A DNA stretch of 64,000 nucleotides. Source: Multifurca ochricompacta. Taxonomy: Eukaryota > Basidiomycota > Agaricomycetes > Russulales > Russulaceae. The notes under the pieces were generated by a model. It made no database searches. It had not been told where the DNA came from and saw nothing but the letters and a program-made list of their open reading frames with translations. The stretch covers positions 62,001-126,000 of the forward strand of contig WTXG01000031.1 in the NCBI GenBank assembly GCA_022496185.1. Reading direction: 5' to 3'. A program made the position numbers and the translations under genes. Numbering within the stretch: position 1 is the first letter of the stretch; the number at the start of each line of letters is the position of its first letter. This document shows positions 10,635 to 22,027 of the stretch, piece after piece.

Positions 10635-12568
10635 TCATCTAGCCATGGGGTAACACATCACCCAGAAACCGGCCACTTCTATCTCAACTATGTCAGTAAG
10701 GCGCACTGCTGGAGTACGCTTAAGTTCAGTGGGGAGTAGGGATGATGCATCTAGGGTACGGGTGTCCTGGCTGAGGGGAGCATCAAGCTCGCAAGGCGTG
10801 CCTGCATGTAGGGGGGTGTACACGTCGCAAAGGAGGGAAAGTATATGTCTTGCATTCGGTTGTGACATCCCCAGCGACGGTGTCTGTCCGGCCAGAACCT
10901 CCGTCACTTTAACGAGCTCGTTCCACAAAGCGCAAAATTCCCTTCTCATTTCGGGCACAACGTTAGCGATATTGAGTTTCCGAGCCTCAGCCAAGGCCTT
11001 GTACCAAACCTTTCCCGGCTCGAATTGGTCGCTGTCCCTGAGTCTGGAAGCCTTCAATTGCCAGATGAGGTGTATGAGACTATAGAGGCGCATGCTGTCG
11101 ACGTTGTGAAGGAAATAGTTCAAGTCGACGTCCGACAAGTTTAGATGGCGCTGAACGACCTTGGCCCAATCTCCACGATAATCGTGTGCGCAGTTAATGG
11201 CGACTGCCACTATACATCTTGCACAATCTCTGGTTAAATAATCGAGATTATCGCTATGGGACAATGCGAATTGGACGAAGTGAATGTTTCTGAAAGTCTC
11301 CAGTTCCATCGCTTCAAGAGTTTGTCGGAAGGTAAGTCTCAGAAGTACAGGATCTGCATTGATGGCCCTCGTACAAATAGCGATCCGCGTCTTCTTTTCG
11401 TCATTCTTGAGGAGATGGGATGAGAGGGTGCTGCTCATGAATGAAATAATCAAGCCAGGAAGCTCCTTGGAATTTAGCTCGTCGAAAACGCGCGCGGCTT
11501 CCTCTCCTACTCTTGTCGAATCGTAAAACCCAGGGATGCTGGAAAGAAATTGCTCCATGTCTTGATCGCCTTCCAGGAAACGGAAGGTCCGATTAACCAC
11601 GGAAGTGTAAAGGCCCAAGGAAAGACTCTGATCCACAGCCATTTCCTCCACGTCCTTTGTCATGCCAGCCCGGATCCGCTGATAATATTTCCTAAACAAG
11701 TCGCGAATGCTATACGCAGCTTTGAAACGCCAGCACAAGGAAGTCCAATAGCAGACCGCAAGAACAAGTAAGATAACACCCATTGAAAAGACCCGAATCA
11801 GCTTGGTAAGTGGAGTGAAGTATGTGCTTTGTGGGAAAATGATGGGCGAAGAGCTGAAGCTCAGATACAGGAGCGCACAGGCTCCAACACATCCAACCAC
11901 TACCTTTGCAACAAGGTGATGGAAAGAAAATAAGTATATGACGAATCCCGTAAGGAACAGAAAGACGGAGATGTGAAGGAGCGTGGGTAGAAGGACCTCG
12001 ACCATCCACCGTAGGCCTAGCTTATTCAATCCTAGTACCATAAACTCACGGATGCGTGCACGTTTCAGTGGATCGCCTGTTTTCTGGGTGATACGCAAGT
12101 ATCGACGTGCCCATTGCTGTATTAGTGTTGCCAGCAACGCACAGTTAAGACTGATCACAAGGCTAAGAGACCATAGGGTGTTGACCCAAATAGCAGACGA
12201 AGGCGTCGTGAAGTTAGACGGGTCGGGAGGAAGTGGGATCGAGGAAGCATTAGAACCTGGGGAGAGCTGGTAGATACGGGCAAGATAGAATGCCGAGGAA
12301 TCTTGAGAGTTAGATTTGAGGTTTTGGAGTGACCCTACAAGGAGCTGCGCGATAGCAGCCGAGAACAGACCGGTCTACGATGCTCAACTAGGTTGGTCAG
12401 CAGTTAGGAACAAATTGATACCCATCACGCACAAAGACGAGGATGCCTTCCGCATCTCCTTTCCAACTTTCGGTCATCTTCTCGTCGTGCTCCTTTGACT
12501 TCCCATTGTATATTCCAAACAGCGCGTCCGAGCCATCGATAATTCTGGGATTGTCCTGAAGGTCTACA
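10635..12568 (-). CDS. DUF6535-type membrane protein
   Basis: Large exon 10635-12374 joined through a 58-base GT-AG intron (12375-12432) to an upstream exon that reads WKGDAEGILVF before the splice and TGLFSAAIAQLL after it. The hallmark of the DUF6535 family of agaricomycete membrane proteins is clear: WVNTLWSLSLVISLNCALLA, then TLIQQWARRYL. Three or more further hydrophobic spans follow (HISVFLFLTGFVIYLF, VVVGCVGACALLYLSF, VFSMGVILLVLAVCYW), then a long cytosolic-looking helical region to the stop at 10635. Function is unknown for the family. The 5' end is uncertain: the frame stays open upstream of 12568 without a convincing ATG, so a short first exon is probably missing from this model. 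Confidence 0.7.
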
Positions 12569-12823
12569 TGTTCCCATAAGAATGACTGTGAGCGAAAGTC
12601 AAGAAAGGTGAGAAACCTGCACTGGATCCTTGAGGCATTGCAGTAGGAAGTGTTGTTGAATGCAGCCTCTCAATTGATGGGTGTAGTCACGATCCCGTGA
12701 ACAGGACAAGGCACGTGCCGTGATCTTATTCAATTGCGGCTTCAACTTTGCGCGATCAACTGAAGGAGGGTCTTTCTTTCGCTTTCATAACCAGATAACT
12801 CATACTTAACAGACGGGGCGCCT

Positions 12824-13170
12824 TTGTGCCCACCTCACGATCCACCTCTCAAGAATCGTTTCGGCATGCCTCCGCTCTCTAGCAATGACCAAAAAGTCGT
12901 GAAGAGGTGGTGGAAATGCTGCGCCGAGTTCATTAGCACGAAAGGATATTATCTCCTTCGATACAGCCCCTCATTGATCCCTTCTCACCTTCCCGAAATA
13001 TCTCGAAGTTTCCAAGACATAGTGAAAACCGGAGCCGGTATTGTGGGTTGTTCCTTCATTTTCTTTATTCCATCTTAATCAGCAGCCATCATAGTCAACG
13101 ATCGCCAGATCCAAGGATGGTCGCGCTTATTTCGACCTCACAATATTGCGGGAAGGAGAGGTCATAGATG
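12824..13170 (+). pseudogene. Possible gene fragment, function unknown
   Basis: A plus-strand block reads RYSPSLIPSHLPEISRSF and ends in VKTGAG. It is followed by a plausible short intron (GTATTG to TTAATCAG, to about 13080) and a second block AIIVNDRQIQGWSRLF. The frame then stops. Codon usage looks coding, but I do not recognise the family and see no proper 5' or 3' end, so this is probably a fragment left at the edge of the transposon-rich region. A 118-codon frame on the other strand (13162-13518) is not obviously real. Confidence 0.25.
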
Positions 13171-14571
13171 ATGCAATACAATATTTTGATGTACCGGCCA
13201 ACCGTGGATCTCATACGATTGTAGTGATTCCTGCTGGGCCCCCGCGGAGTCGGGTAGGTCGGTTTTGGCCATTCCACAGTTCCCGACAATAAACACAAAC
13301 TGTACCGGGGATAGGTAGGTGATCAATTTTGATCTCAATAAGTAATCGAGCAAACCTGGAGCTTGTGGCAGGCTTAATTCAGCCCTTGGTTGGGTGTCAT
13401 GACCTGCTAGGTCTGAGTCCCTGTCAGGCCATGTAGCAAGCAGTATAAGCATGAATGCCATTCCATTCTGCAATGTCTCAAATTTTTTGACCCACTGTGA
13501 CTGAATTACAACTACCATTCTAGGTATCTCTACTTATCTAACCTCAGGCTGCATTCATCAGATCAATAGGAAGAGGAATGAAAGGGAAGAGGACTAAAGA
13601 AAGGCAAACAAAAGCAAGCATAGCCTGTGATACAAATCATATATGAACACAGACAACTGTTGCTTCTACTCCTACCATAAAATAAGAACACTGTTTGCAA
13701 CCCACACCTTGAATTTGCCTACATTAGCTAGGGCTGCACACTGTACCTGTACCTCATGGTATGGACAGGTCTGTAGTATGGTTGCCATACCCATGTCATA
13801 CTGAGCTTAAGTCAATGTTGAGATGGACAGTGGATGGGTACAGAAAATGCCATCCAAACCATCAAAAAGATGGCCATCAACAGCATTAGATGGCATGGAC
13901 AGCATTAACTGAATGAGCTTTAATCTTGTCATTAAGCCACCAAAACTCCCCACTATAGTATCTTTACCTATTTAGATAGCAGATAAGCATTAGCTAAATA
14001 TGGTAAAAATATGAGATAAGATAAATTAACTAATACTCAATGTGGTCAAAGCTGAAGTGAACACATACAGAGTAGCAACCTTTTATACTGCTCAGAGGAG
14101 CACAACAATAAGTAGAATAAATATAGTTATTTAAATGTGACAAGACAGAAAGAATGTGTTGTGTGCAATGTCTCTGAATCAATTATCTGATGCACTTTAG
14201 ATTATCTTATCATAATCATAAGATCAGGAGCCCTTGCTACCAGCCCATCTCAACAACAGGTATGCTTCCATTTTTCAAGAAGTAACTATTATTAAAATTT
14301 AATCCAAAGAACAAGAACAATGCTCAATTTTCTTCTGTTGATTGCTGGGAAATGAGGGTGAGATTGCTGTGTTAAGGAGGCCCCAAGATCCAATAAATAG
14401 ACCCTCAATCCATGTGGAGTCTTACAACTTTGCCTTACCATGACAGATGTGACAGTTTGTTTTCCCTATTTTTCTTTTCTTGTTGACTGTTGGATAACCG
14501 TCTGGGTTGTATCAGTTAACCTATCTAACTAGGTTAACTGACTGAATACTATAGAGGGCGTAACCCCTCTA
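13171..14571. other. AT-rich intergenic, transposon debris
   Basis: No gene. Composition shifts to AT-rich and stop-dense from about 13.5 kb. At 13728 a sequence starting TAGGGCTGCA and followed by tandem CCTGTACCTC-type bases resembles one at 47449 (TAGGGCTGCATGCTG). These may be ends of old hAT-type elements, but no matching second end was found. Confidence 0.35.
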
Positions 14572-15073
14572 TGTGAAACAGGCATGAGGCGCAGCATACT
14601 GACTGTGAAGGTTAGCGGGTTAGGCTAGACAAAGAAAGTTACTTCAGAGGTTAGAAGAACTCTATATTACTATACTACTGACCTAGACAAAGAAAGTTCT
14701 ATGTAAAGAATGTTAGTCTAATAGTTAAGTAGATAGTATAGAAGGCACTTACACTTCAGAGGTTAGAAGAACTCTGAAGTGGAAGAGACGAAACAGACAC
14801 CCTTATATACTAATCAAGGGGTGGTCTGTGCACTGGGAATAGGTCCACAAGTGCTGGACAAAGTCCAAACAATAAACATGAGGGAGAAAGGCCATTGGCC
14901 AGTACAGAAATCACATGTTACTTGGTGTATCAGTCAGCTACTGCGGAATATGAGAAAGAAAGTAATAATGATAATGTAAATAGTCCGAAACTCCAGTGTC
15001 TAATCTAATCTACAAAGTAGCTAATCTAATCACCTGATGCCTGAAGCATCACCGAACATCTCCTGTGTCAACA
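14572..15073 (-). repeat. LTR-like repeat, inverted partner of 19020-19520
   Basis: About 500 bases, reverse complement of 19020-19520 with small indels. Read on the minus strand it starts TGTTGACACAGGAGATG and ends CCTGTTTCACA, so it has the TG...CA ends of an LTR. Neither copy is flanked by a clear 5-bp target duplication (CTCTA and CTTAC here). The pair encloses the truncated gypsy element B2. Confidence 0.6.
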
Positions 15074-15255
15074 CTTACTGTCTACTGTCTACTGTCTACT
15101 GTTTACTTATGTACTAAGTCTAGCCCATCTCCTGTACTTCTATGATGTGGTATGATGTAGCTATGAGGTTGCTGTGACACAGCATGATATCATCCTACTA
15201 TACTACTTACTTTACTTCATTGGCTAGACCCTTATCTTTGGTAGTGATTCAACTG

Positions 15256-15301
15256 TATTTAAACCTGCTACGTTCTAGAGAACAGACCTTAAGTCTGTTC
15301 T
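15256..15301 (+). promoter_or_regulatory. B2 LTR TATA box and predicted mRNA 5' end
   Basis: TATTTAAA at 15256-15263 is followed 34 bases after its first base by TAAGTCTGTTCT (15290-15301). That 12-mer is the exact reverse complement of the first bases downstream of the LTR (15552-15563). The spacing fits transcription starting here, so the RNA 5' end could fold onto the primer-binding site. Confidence 0.55.
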
Positions 15302-15551
15302 CCTGTGCTCAATACAGGTGTTCACTCGACTCACAAAGAATCCCCCTTGAGCGCTCCTAAGTCGCGTCTTAGAGGTCTTCGAACCCCAGTAGTTGTGGCA
15401 GGACTTAGCATGCTGCTCGATCCCATACCTCACGCGCACCCCTCTAACTTGTGTGGGCTTGACTCGTCTGATTAGCGACTCGATCTTGACTTAGTTGCTT
15501 GAACTCGAACGATTCTTGACCTTGACACAGCACGCACCTGGCTGTGACATT

Positions 15552-15563
15552 AGAACAGACTTA
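15552..15563 (+). other. B2 primer-binding site, self-priming type
   Basis: AGAACAGACTTA begins two bases after the LTR end. It is perfectly complementary to TAAGTCTGTTCT within the LTR rather than showing a tRNA 3' end match that I can recognise. Confidence 0.55.
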
Positions 15564-16077
15564 CAGGCTTCACAGAACACAGAAACTCACCAGAGCCGCA
15601 AGGAGACGATGACGCGTCCCTTGCCCCGACTTCTGACACCACGACTTCCATCCGATTCCCTTTTGTACTTCCTCCCAGGACCAGTGACAACCTCCCTCAG
15701 CATCTGAAACGATCTGCGTGTTGGCTTGAAGCGCGCGAGCAAGACGTCCCCTTTGCGGTTACTGGGTCCCGTATCGACAGACTAACCTTGCTGTTGACTG
15801 GTACTGAGGCGTTTGGTACCACATTCACCCTAATAACTTGAGTCAGATTGAAGCTGTACGTGTCGCACCCAAAGAGACTGGATTGAACTTACCCGAAGAA
15901 CCCTTCCTCACACCCATTGCACTCCCCATGTTACCACCAACAGCCTCACTCTTGAGCAACCTGACGACGTTGATGACGACAGCATTCCCTACCACAGTTA
16001 GTACAACCCCAGGATGACCCCGAAGGCTTTCCTTCGGAGCATCCATCCAAACAACGACCCCTTCCCAATTCATAGGG

Positions 16078-17231
16078 ATGGGACAAACCTTGGCAGGTGG
16101 TGGCCCACCAGGAGGCGGAGGAAGCGGCCCAGGAGGTGGAGGAGGCCCACCAGGAGGTGGAAGAGGAGGCCCAGGAGGTGGAGGAGGCCTGCCAGGAGGA
16201 GGCCCACCAGGCCCTGCACCAGGACTAGCGCCAAACATCCCAGTGGCAGGGCGAATCGAAGGAGCACCCCCACCTTTCTTCAAGGGCAACCGCTCCACGG
16301 CAAAACGATGGTTTGCTCAGCTTGAGTTACACTTATTCTTGAACAAATATGTGGCCACCATTTTGGACGAACAAAGCCGCATAGCGTATGTATTGGCGTT
16401 GATGAGAGGACCGAAAGTTGATTGATGGGTCGAAGAGCAGACCAATTGGCTAGTTGACATCGCTCAAAATAGAATTAGAGTTCAATGACCGTGGCATGTC
16501 TTCCGACAAACCTTCATTGCCACCTGGTCCGACGTGGCAGCAGGGCAAAGAGCGCTGCAAGTGCTCGAGAAATTGCAAATGAAAGATGGCAACATTGATG
16601 ATTATATTGCAGAGTTCCGCGATCTAGCCGTTTGGGCTGAGCTGCACTTAGACGATGCCAGTGTTCGACAGTACTTCTATCGCGGACTGCCCACTGGACT
16701 AGCCACTACAATCCTAACTCAGGACCAGCCGCAAACACTAGAGGAAGCCACTGACTCAGCTAGATGACACCAAGCCAACTGGGTCTTTCTCCGAGGTATC
16801 GTCGGTAAGAAAAAGAATACAGATCTGTCCCCGCGTGGAAACAAGTTCACCTTTTACAAGAAACACGATCCTAACGCCATGGACATGGACACTGTAAAGA
16901 AGGCTGTCACTGCTGAAGAAAAGGAACAATATAAGAAGGAAGGACGTTGCTTTGAATGTGGATGACAAGGTCATCTTGTCCGCAACTGCCCAAACAAAAA
17001 ACCTAGGACTAGTGTAAACACGCCGGCTCAGACTGCCACCATCTCGGAAGTGCCACCTGTGACTGTAGCAGTACCCCCTGTGCCCGTGGCCCCCTCCCCA
17101 GCACTCACGGCACCTTCTGTTTCTGCAATTAGCATTCCGTGTTGGCGGCTGCTCTCAAGACCATGACTGATGAACAGCGACTGGAGTTACAGAATCAATT
17201 CAAAGGAGACAAGGATTTTTATATCGCTTGA
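16078..17231 (+). pseudogene. B2 gag (capsid, zinc knuckle), broken
   Basis: Starts at ATG 16078 with a Gly/Pro-rich head of GGGPPGG-type repeats. It continues through a retrotransposon capsid-like domain (GNRSTAKRWFAQLELHLFLN, later DDYIAEFRDLAVWAELH) and ends with a zinc knuckle at 16948-16989 whose fifth residue is now a stop (CFECG*QGHLVRNC). Stops at 16422-16424, near 16485 and 16765, and a frameshift near 17140, break it. The frame ends KGDKDFYIA at 17231, overlapping the -1 pol frame at a GGATTTTT run. Confidence 0.8.
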
Positions 17232-19019
17232 ATGGCGTGGCCTTCATTTGAGCACTAGTATCACATCATGTATTCAGATCACCACTCAGAGCAATGAAAA
17301 TATCTGTTCCCCTACATGGAGTGACAAAAAAGGCCTATATACAAGCACTTGTGGACAGTGGAGCCACAGAAAATTTCATCAGTTACCGGATGGTAATTAA
17401 AAACAGATTCCCAGTCAAATGATTAACGGTTCCAAAGCAATTACAAAACACAGATGGATCCCCCAATGCTACAAACAAAATTACCCAATGTGTTGATCTG
17501 CTAATATCTACAGCCAACAAGCTCCAATGACATCACTTCTATATCGCATCTATCGGCACTGACAATATGATCTTAGGATATCCTTGGTTTGCGGCAACAA
17601 ACCCACAAATCGATTGGCAGAATGGATGACTAAACCAGCAGATCCACTTCGCTCTCCCTAGCGAAAAGGTCCAACGCCTTAATATTGCACAAGAACTTGC
17701 CATAAAAGCGAAAGACAAAACAGAAAGATCGTGGGATCAGGTCGTACCTCCTGAGTACCATGAACATCACAAAGTCTTTAGTAACGAGGAGGCACAGCGC
17801 TTCCCCGCACCATGCCCCTGGGATCATCAAATCGAATTGAAACCTGACGCACCAACCACCTTAGATTGCAAGATCTACCCTCTTGGACCAGGAGAGCAAG
17901 ACGCATTAAACAAATTTTTGGAGGAACATTTACAAAAGGGCTATATTCAGGAGTCGAAATCACCTTACGCGTCCCCCTTCTTCTTTATTAAGAAGAAGGA
18001 CGGCAAGCTCCGACCTGTCCAAGATTATCAGAAGCTAAATGACTGGACAATCCATAACATGTATCCTCTTCCGTTGATCCCAGAGTTGATAGATCACGTC
18101 CACGGTAGCACTTTGTTTACAAAGATGGACATACACTGGGGCTATAACAATATTCACATCATCCCAGAAGATCGCTGGAAGGCAGTGTTCAAAACTAATC
18201 GCAGTCTCTTTGAACCAAATGTGATGTTCTTTGGGTTAACTAACTCCCCAGCAACCTTTCAGACTATGATGAATGCTGAGTTCCGAAAAGAACTGGACAA
18301 ATGTGATGCTAACGGAAGGGCTTGGTTCACTGTTTATATGGATGATATTCTTATCCACACTGATCATGATCTGGCCAACCATCGCGCAAAAGTACATTGC
18401 ATCTTGAATAAACTCAGCGATTTGGACCTCTATCTTAAGCCAGAGAAATGCTCGTTTGAACAAACACACATCGAATACTTAGGTCTCATTCTGGAGGCTG
18501 ACTGCATTCACATGGATCCTGTAAAAGTAGAAGGCATTGCCACCTGGAAAATGCCCACAAATGTCAAAGAGGTCCGATCCTTTCTGGGGTTCTGCCAGTT
18601 CTACTGTCGATTCATTCAGGGATTTAGTAAAATCGCAGCCCCACTGAATGCTTTGACCAGTATAAAGAAAACTTGGCACTGGAAAACAGAAGAACAAAAC
18701 ACGTTCGATACTCTAAAACGATGAGTCACATCTCAGCCAGTCTTAGCCCAACCCGACTTTGATAAACCTTTCATCGTAGATACCAATGCATTGGGGTACG
18801 CACTGGGCGCCACTCTCAGTCAAAAGGATCCCGAAGGACGCCTTCACCCAATCACTTATCTATCAAAAACACTCGATGCGACACAAAGGAACTGGGATAT
18901 CTATGATCGCGAGTTATTTGCAGTCATTGTTGCACTCCGCTCATGGCAACAATATCTCATGGGTGCTAGACATAAAGTCCTAATTCGTACTGATCATAAT
19001 AACCTTCAATACTTTAAGG
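17232..19019 (+). pseudogene. B2 pol (protease, RT, RNase H), truncated
   Basis: The aspartic protease motif VDSGATENFIS lies near 17350. The reverse transcriptase spans about 17830-18500 with YASPFFFIKKKDGKLRPVQD and the catalytic YMDD at 18335-18346. The RNase H start is FIVDTNALGYALGATLSQKD and NWDIYDRELFAV. Stops occur near 17420, 17527, 17627 and 18722. The text reads TDHNNLQYFK and is then cut by the repeat at 19020. In family B1 the same place continues into RNase H and integrase. Confidence 0.85.
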
Positions 19020-19520
19020 TGTTGAACACAGAAGATGTTCGGTGATGCTTCAGGCATCAGGTGATTAGATTAGCTACTTTGTAGATTAGATTAGATACCG
19101 GAGTTTCGGACTTTTTACTCTATCATTATTACTTTCCTTCTCACATTCCGCAGTAGCTGACTGATACACCATGTAGCATGTGATTTCTGTATTGGCCAAT
19201 GGCCTTTGTCCCTCATGTTTATTGTTTGGACCTTGTCCGGCACTTGTGGACTTATTCCCAGTGCACAGACCATCCCTTGGATAGTATATAAGGGTGTCTG
19301 TTTCGTCTCTTACACTTCAGAGTTTCTTCTACCTCTGAAGTGTAAGTCGTCCTTTCTACTATCTTCATTACCTCTAGACTAACTCTGTATATAGAACTTG
19401 TCTCTCTAGGTATGTAGTATAGTATAATAGAGTTTCTTCTACCTCTGAAGTAACTTGTCTCTCTAGCCTTACACGCTAACTACCACAGTCAGTATGCTGC
19501 GCACATGCCTGTTCTACACA
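19020..19520 (+). repeat. LTR-like repeat, inverted partner of 14572-15073
   Basis: Starts TGTTGAACACAGAAGATG and ends CCTGTTCTACACA. It interrupts gypsy B2 pol at its left edge. At its right edge it abuts the 3' remnant of a family C gypsy (ACTGACTGCC), so its two flanks come from different elements and no target duplication is visible. Confidence 0.6.
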
Positions 19521-20189
19521 ACTGACTGCCAAGGTTGCGCGGCTCCACAAGTTCCAGGCGCTCCGGGATAACTTGGAGATGCAGCATCGTGACTATGAAC
19601 GACAAATGGTAAAGATTAATCAAGGGGTTTTTGACATAGAACACCACCTGGCGAGCATCAGGACGAGATTAGAATGAGGAGAGGCATACCAGATTATATC
19701 CAAATGGTACGCTGATATTTTTGCTTGGCTGCTCCCCTGTTGCCGCCTCGACCTTGCACCTCAGCTCAACCCCCACTGCTTCAAAATGCCACACCTCCAT
19801 GAAAACCCCAACAGTAAGCTTTGCTGGTGCTGTAACAGCAAGTACCACCTCAGCTGGTGTTGTCCATGGCCAAGAAACAATGTTGACATTGCCAAAGCAC
19901 CTCACACTGGAGTCGTCAATGTCTGTTCCAATGACTCACACAGGCCCCCACCATCCAGAACCCGTCCAGGTGGTGTGGCAAGTGTCTCTCCCACAACACC
20001 AGGCACCGAGAAATTGATTGTCATGTTTACGACAGCTGCTTTTGCTGTGGGAGGCGAGGGCCCTACGGTTTTCTACGAACACACGTTTGCCCCACAGACA
20101 AAGAAAAGGAGAACTACAACGCGGACCACTATGCCATAGCCAATGACTACCTCTCCTTGGTCCAGGATGACGATGGTATGCCAATCTAG
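19521..20189 (+). pseudogene. Family C post-pol zinc-knuckle region, broken
   Basis: Remnant of the coiled coil (VARLHKFQALRDNLEMQHRD) followed by the conserved cysteine array: CWCCNSKYHLSWCC, then knuckles spaced as in the family A copies, ending ADHYAIANDYLSLVQDDDGM. Several stops and frame changes make it non-functional. It shows that this post-pol region belongs to the family and is not peculiar to one copy. Confidence 0.65.
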
Positions 20190-20219
20190 CTGGCTCTGCT
20201 AGGACTTAGAGAGGGGTAA

Positions 20220-20812
20220 TGTTACGAACCCCACTGCATTGTCTTGTTTCCTTTTTCCATCACGTGACATGTCGTTTGGCCCTGTTTGCCCTTTGTTGAC
20301 CATGTTATGACTTCCTTTGTACATATTTGTCCCTTATCTTTGACCCGGGCTGTGCTTATCTCTGACTCATACTTTACACAAGAACTCTTATGTATTTTCC
20401 CACCAGAATCATGACTATACTGGATCCGTCTACATATATTCTCACCTGGCCCACATTGACTCCGTTCCCCATTCGGTTACATTATGACTTCATTGATACA
20501 TCAAGTGTGTTACTCCGATTTAGACTCCAATCCCTATTATGTATATAAGGCCTGCCTAGATAGCCTGTATGCCTTAGACTCAACTTCTTAATCGACTTGG
20601 TGCATTACCTTCTGGGTGATCTCTAAGACCTGACTCTTGAATCGTCTCAGTGCTTTTGGCACTCCTCTGCTCACTGGTACTAGGGGATTAGCTCCTTAGT
20701 ATTGACTTCTCACCTGACCTCTGTGTACTTGAAAGACAGTGCACACTTGACTTCGTAGTTTTGCTATGCAACTTATCACACGTCATGATGAACGCCCGCA
20801 CCAGGCGTTACA
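20220..20812 (+). repeat. LTR, family C
   Basis: 593 bases, starting TGTTACGAACCCCACTGC and ending CACCAGGCGTTACA. It matches the 596-base LTRs at 21410 and 29701 but keeps many CpG sites that are TpG or CpA in those copies. The right flank is CCAGT. Confidence 0.8.
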
Positions 20813-21022
20813 CCAGTCATAGTTGACACTTTATGGGCAGATTTGCCTGAAGTGAGGAGGGAGATGATGTGAGTCCTTTTGGCAGCAGAGAGGGCATGCA
20901 TGGTAAGAAGCAAGTGTTGTTGATGATTATTTGGTGTGTGTTCAACTTATTAAACATTGTCACATGACTGTCAATGCATTCCCATGACCACCAGATACCA
21001 GTTTTGTCATCTCACATGTTGG

Positions 21023-21232
21023 CCACAAAACTGTTCCAATGATAATGCCTCACAAAACATTTTATATATCATGAACCACTGACTCAATTGACATTAGTAT
21101 AGGCTCTAATTGAAGCTTAGATGCTATGCTATCATCTACTAATTTCTACTAATTTTGGAAAGTATTCTCATTGTGTGGTAGGTCAATCTCTCCAGGATGG
21201 CCAAACATTGGAACAGTTTTGTGGGCTACTGT
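21023..21232. mobile_element. Small MITE with 19-bp terminal inverted repeats
   Basis: CCACAAAACTGTTCCAATG at 21023-21041 is repeated in exact inverse at 21206-21224. On the right the inverted repeat extends outwards to a TACAGTAG end, suggesting a Tc1/mariner-type TA insertion. The left extension is degenerate. There is no coding capacity. Confidence 0.5.
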
Positions 21233-21235
21233 ACT

Positions 21236-21409
21236 GAGAGGTAGTCAGGGGAGGTCATGGTGCTTGGGGGGGTGTTTCTTCTGATGCCAGGGCTCTTACT
21301 GGGGTAGGGTGAGGAGGTGCTTGACCTTGGATGGCCCTGGTCTTGCTGCGACATTGATTGGCGATGTGATTAGGCTTCCCACAATAGAAGCAAAGCTTGT
21401 TTTCTCATC
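21236..21409 (-). pseudogene. Retroelement gag fragment with a CCHC zinc knuckle
   Basis: On the minus strand, starting at the edge of the 5' LTR of element C, the frame reads NKLCFYCGKPNHIANQCRSK, a textbook CX2CX4HX4C knuckle. A Pro-rich tail follows that runs into the MITE. It is a remnant of another retroelement cut by both insertions. The family is not identified. Confidence 0.6.
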
Positions 21410-22005
21410 TGTTACAAACCCTGCTATGTTGTCTCATTTCTTTTTCCTCTTCACATGACGTGCTGTTTGGCTTCACTTGTCTCTGTTGATTATGTTTATG
21501 ACCCCCTTTGCACTTGTTTGTTCCTTATCCTTGATTTGGGCTGTGCTTATCTCTGACTCATACTTTACATACAAACTCTTATGTATTTTCCCACCAGAAT
21601 TGCAACTATACCAGATTCATCTACATATATTCTCACCTGGCCCACCCTGACTCCATTTCCCCATCTAGTTAGATTATGACTTTGTTGATACATCAAGTAC
21701 ATTACTCCAGTTCAGACTCCAATTTCTATTACATATATAAGGCCTGCCTAGATAGCCTGTATACCTCAGACTCGACTTCTTAATTGACTTGGTGCATTAC
21801 CTTCTGGGTGATCTCTAAGACCCAACTCTTGAATTGTCTCAGTGCTTCTGGCACTCTTCCACTCAATGGCACTAAGGGATTAGCTCCTTGGTGTTGACTT
21901 CTCATCCAACCTCTGTACACTTGAAAGACAGTGTACACTTGACTTCATAGTTTCACTATGCGACTTCGTCACATGTTGTGCTGAATGCCCACACCAGGCA
22001 TTACA
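21410..22005 (+). repeat. 5' LTR of element C
   Basis: 596 bases, TGTTACAAACCCTGC to CACCAGGCATTACA. It includes a TATATAAGG box and a following AGACTCGACTT. The latter is near-complementary to the AAGTCAAGTCT just downstream of the LTR (22008-22018), with one C/T difference attributable to CpG decay. Confidence 0.85.
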
Positions 22006-22027
22006 TTAAGTCAAGTCTCCCCTCACC

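Larger units (their letters stand above)
15074..19019 (+). mobile_element. Ty3/gypsy element B2, truncated at both ends
   Basis: Contains the 3' part of a 5' LTR (to 15549, ending in CACCTGGCTGTGACA), a primer-binding site, gag and pol up to the middle of RNase H. There the LTR-like repeat at 19020 cuts it off. No integrase, chromodomain or 3' LTR remains. It is the same family as the minus-strand element B1 (47751 onward): the LTR end and the pol reading HLQKGYIQESKSPYASPFFF match closely. Several in-frame TGA codons, mostly at former CGA sites, inactivate it. Confidence 0.85.
19521..20812 (+). mobile_element. 3' remnant of a family C gypsy element with LTR
   Basis: Begins in the coiled-coil part of the post-pol region, matching 28388 onward in the fuller family C copy, and runs through the zinc-knuckle part to about 20187 and then a complete LTR (20220-20812). 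Everything upstream of the coiled coil is missing. Confidence 0.75.

Noticed and set aside
13728..13900. Complete hAT element starting TAGGGCTGCA
   Set aside because: A similar start exists at 47449, but no inverted partner end or 8-bp TSD could be found for either.
15843..16298. Pro-rich 151-codon minus-strand frame
   Set aside because: It is the reverse-strand shadow of the Gly-rich repeats at the start of B2 gag.
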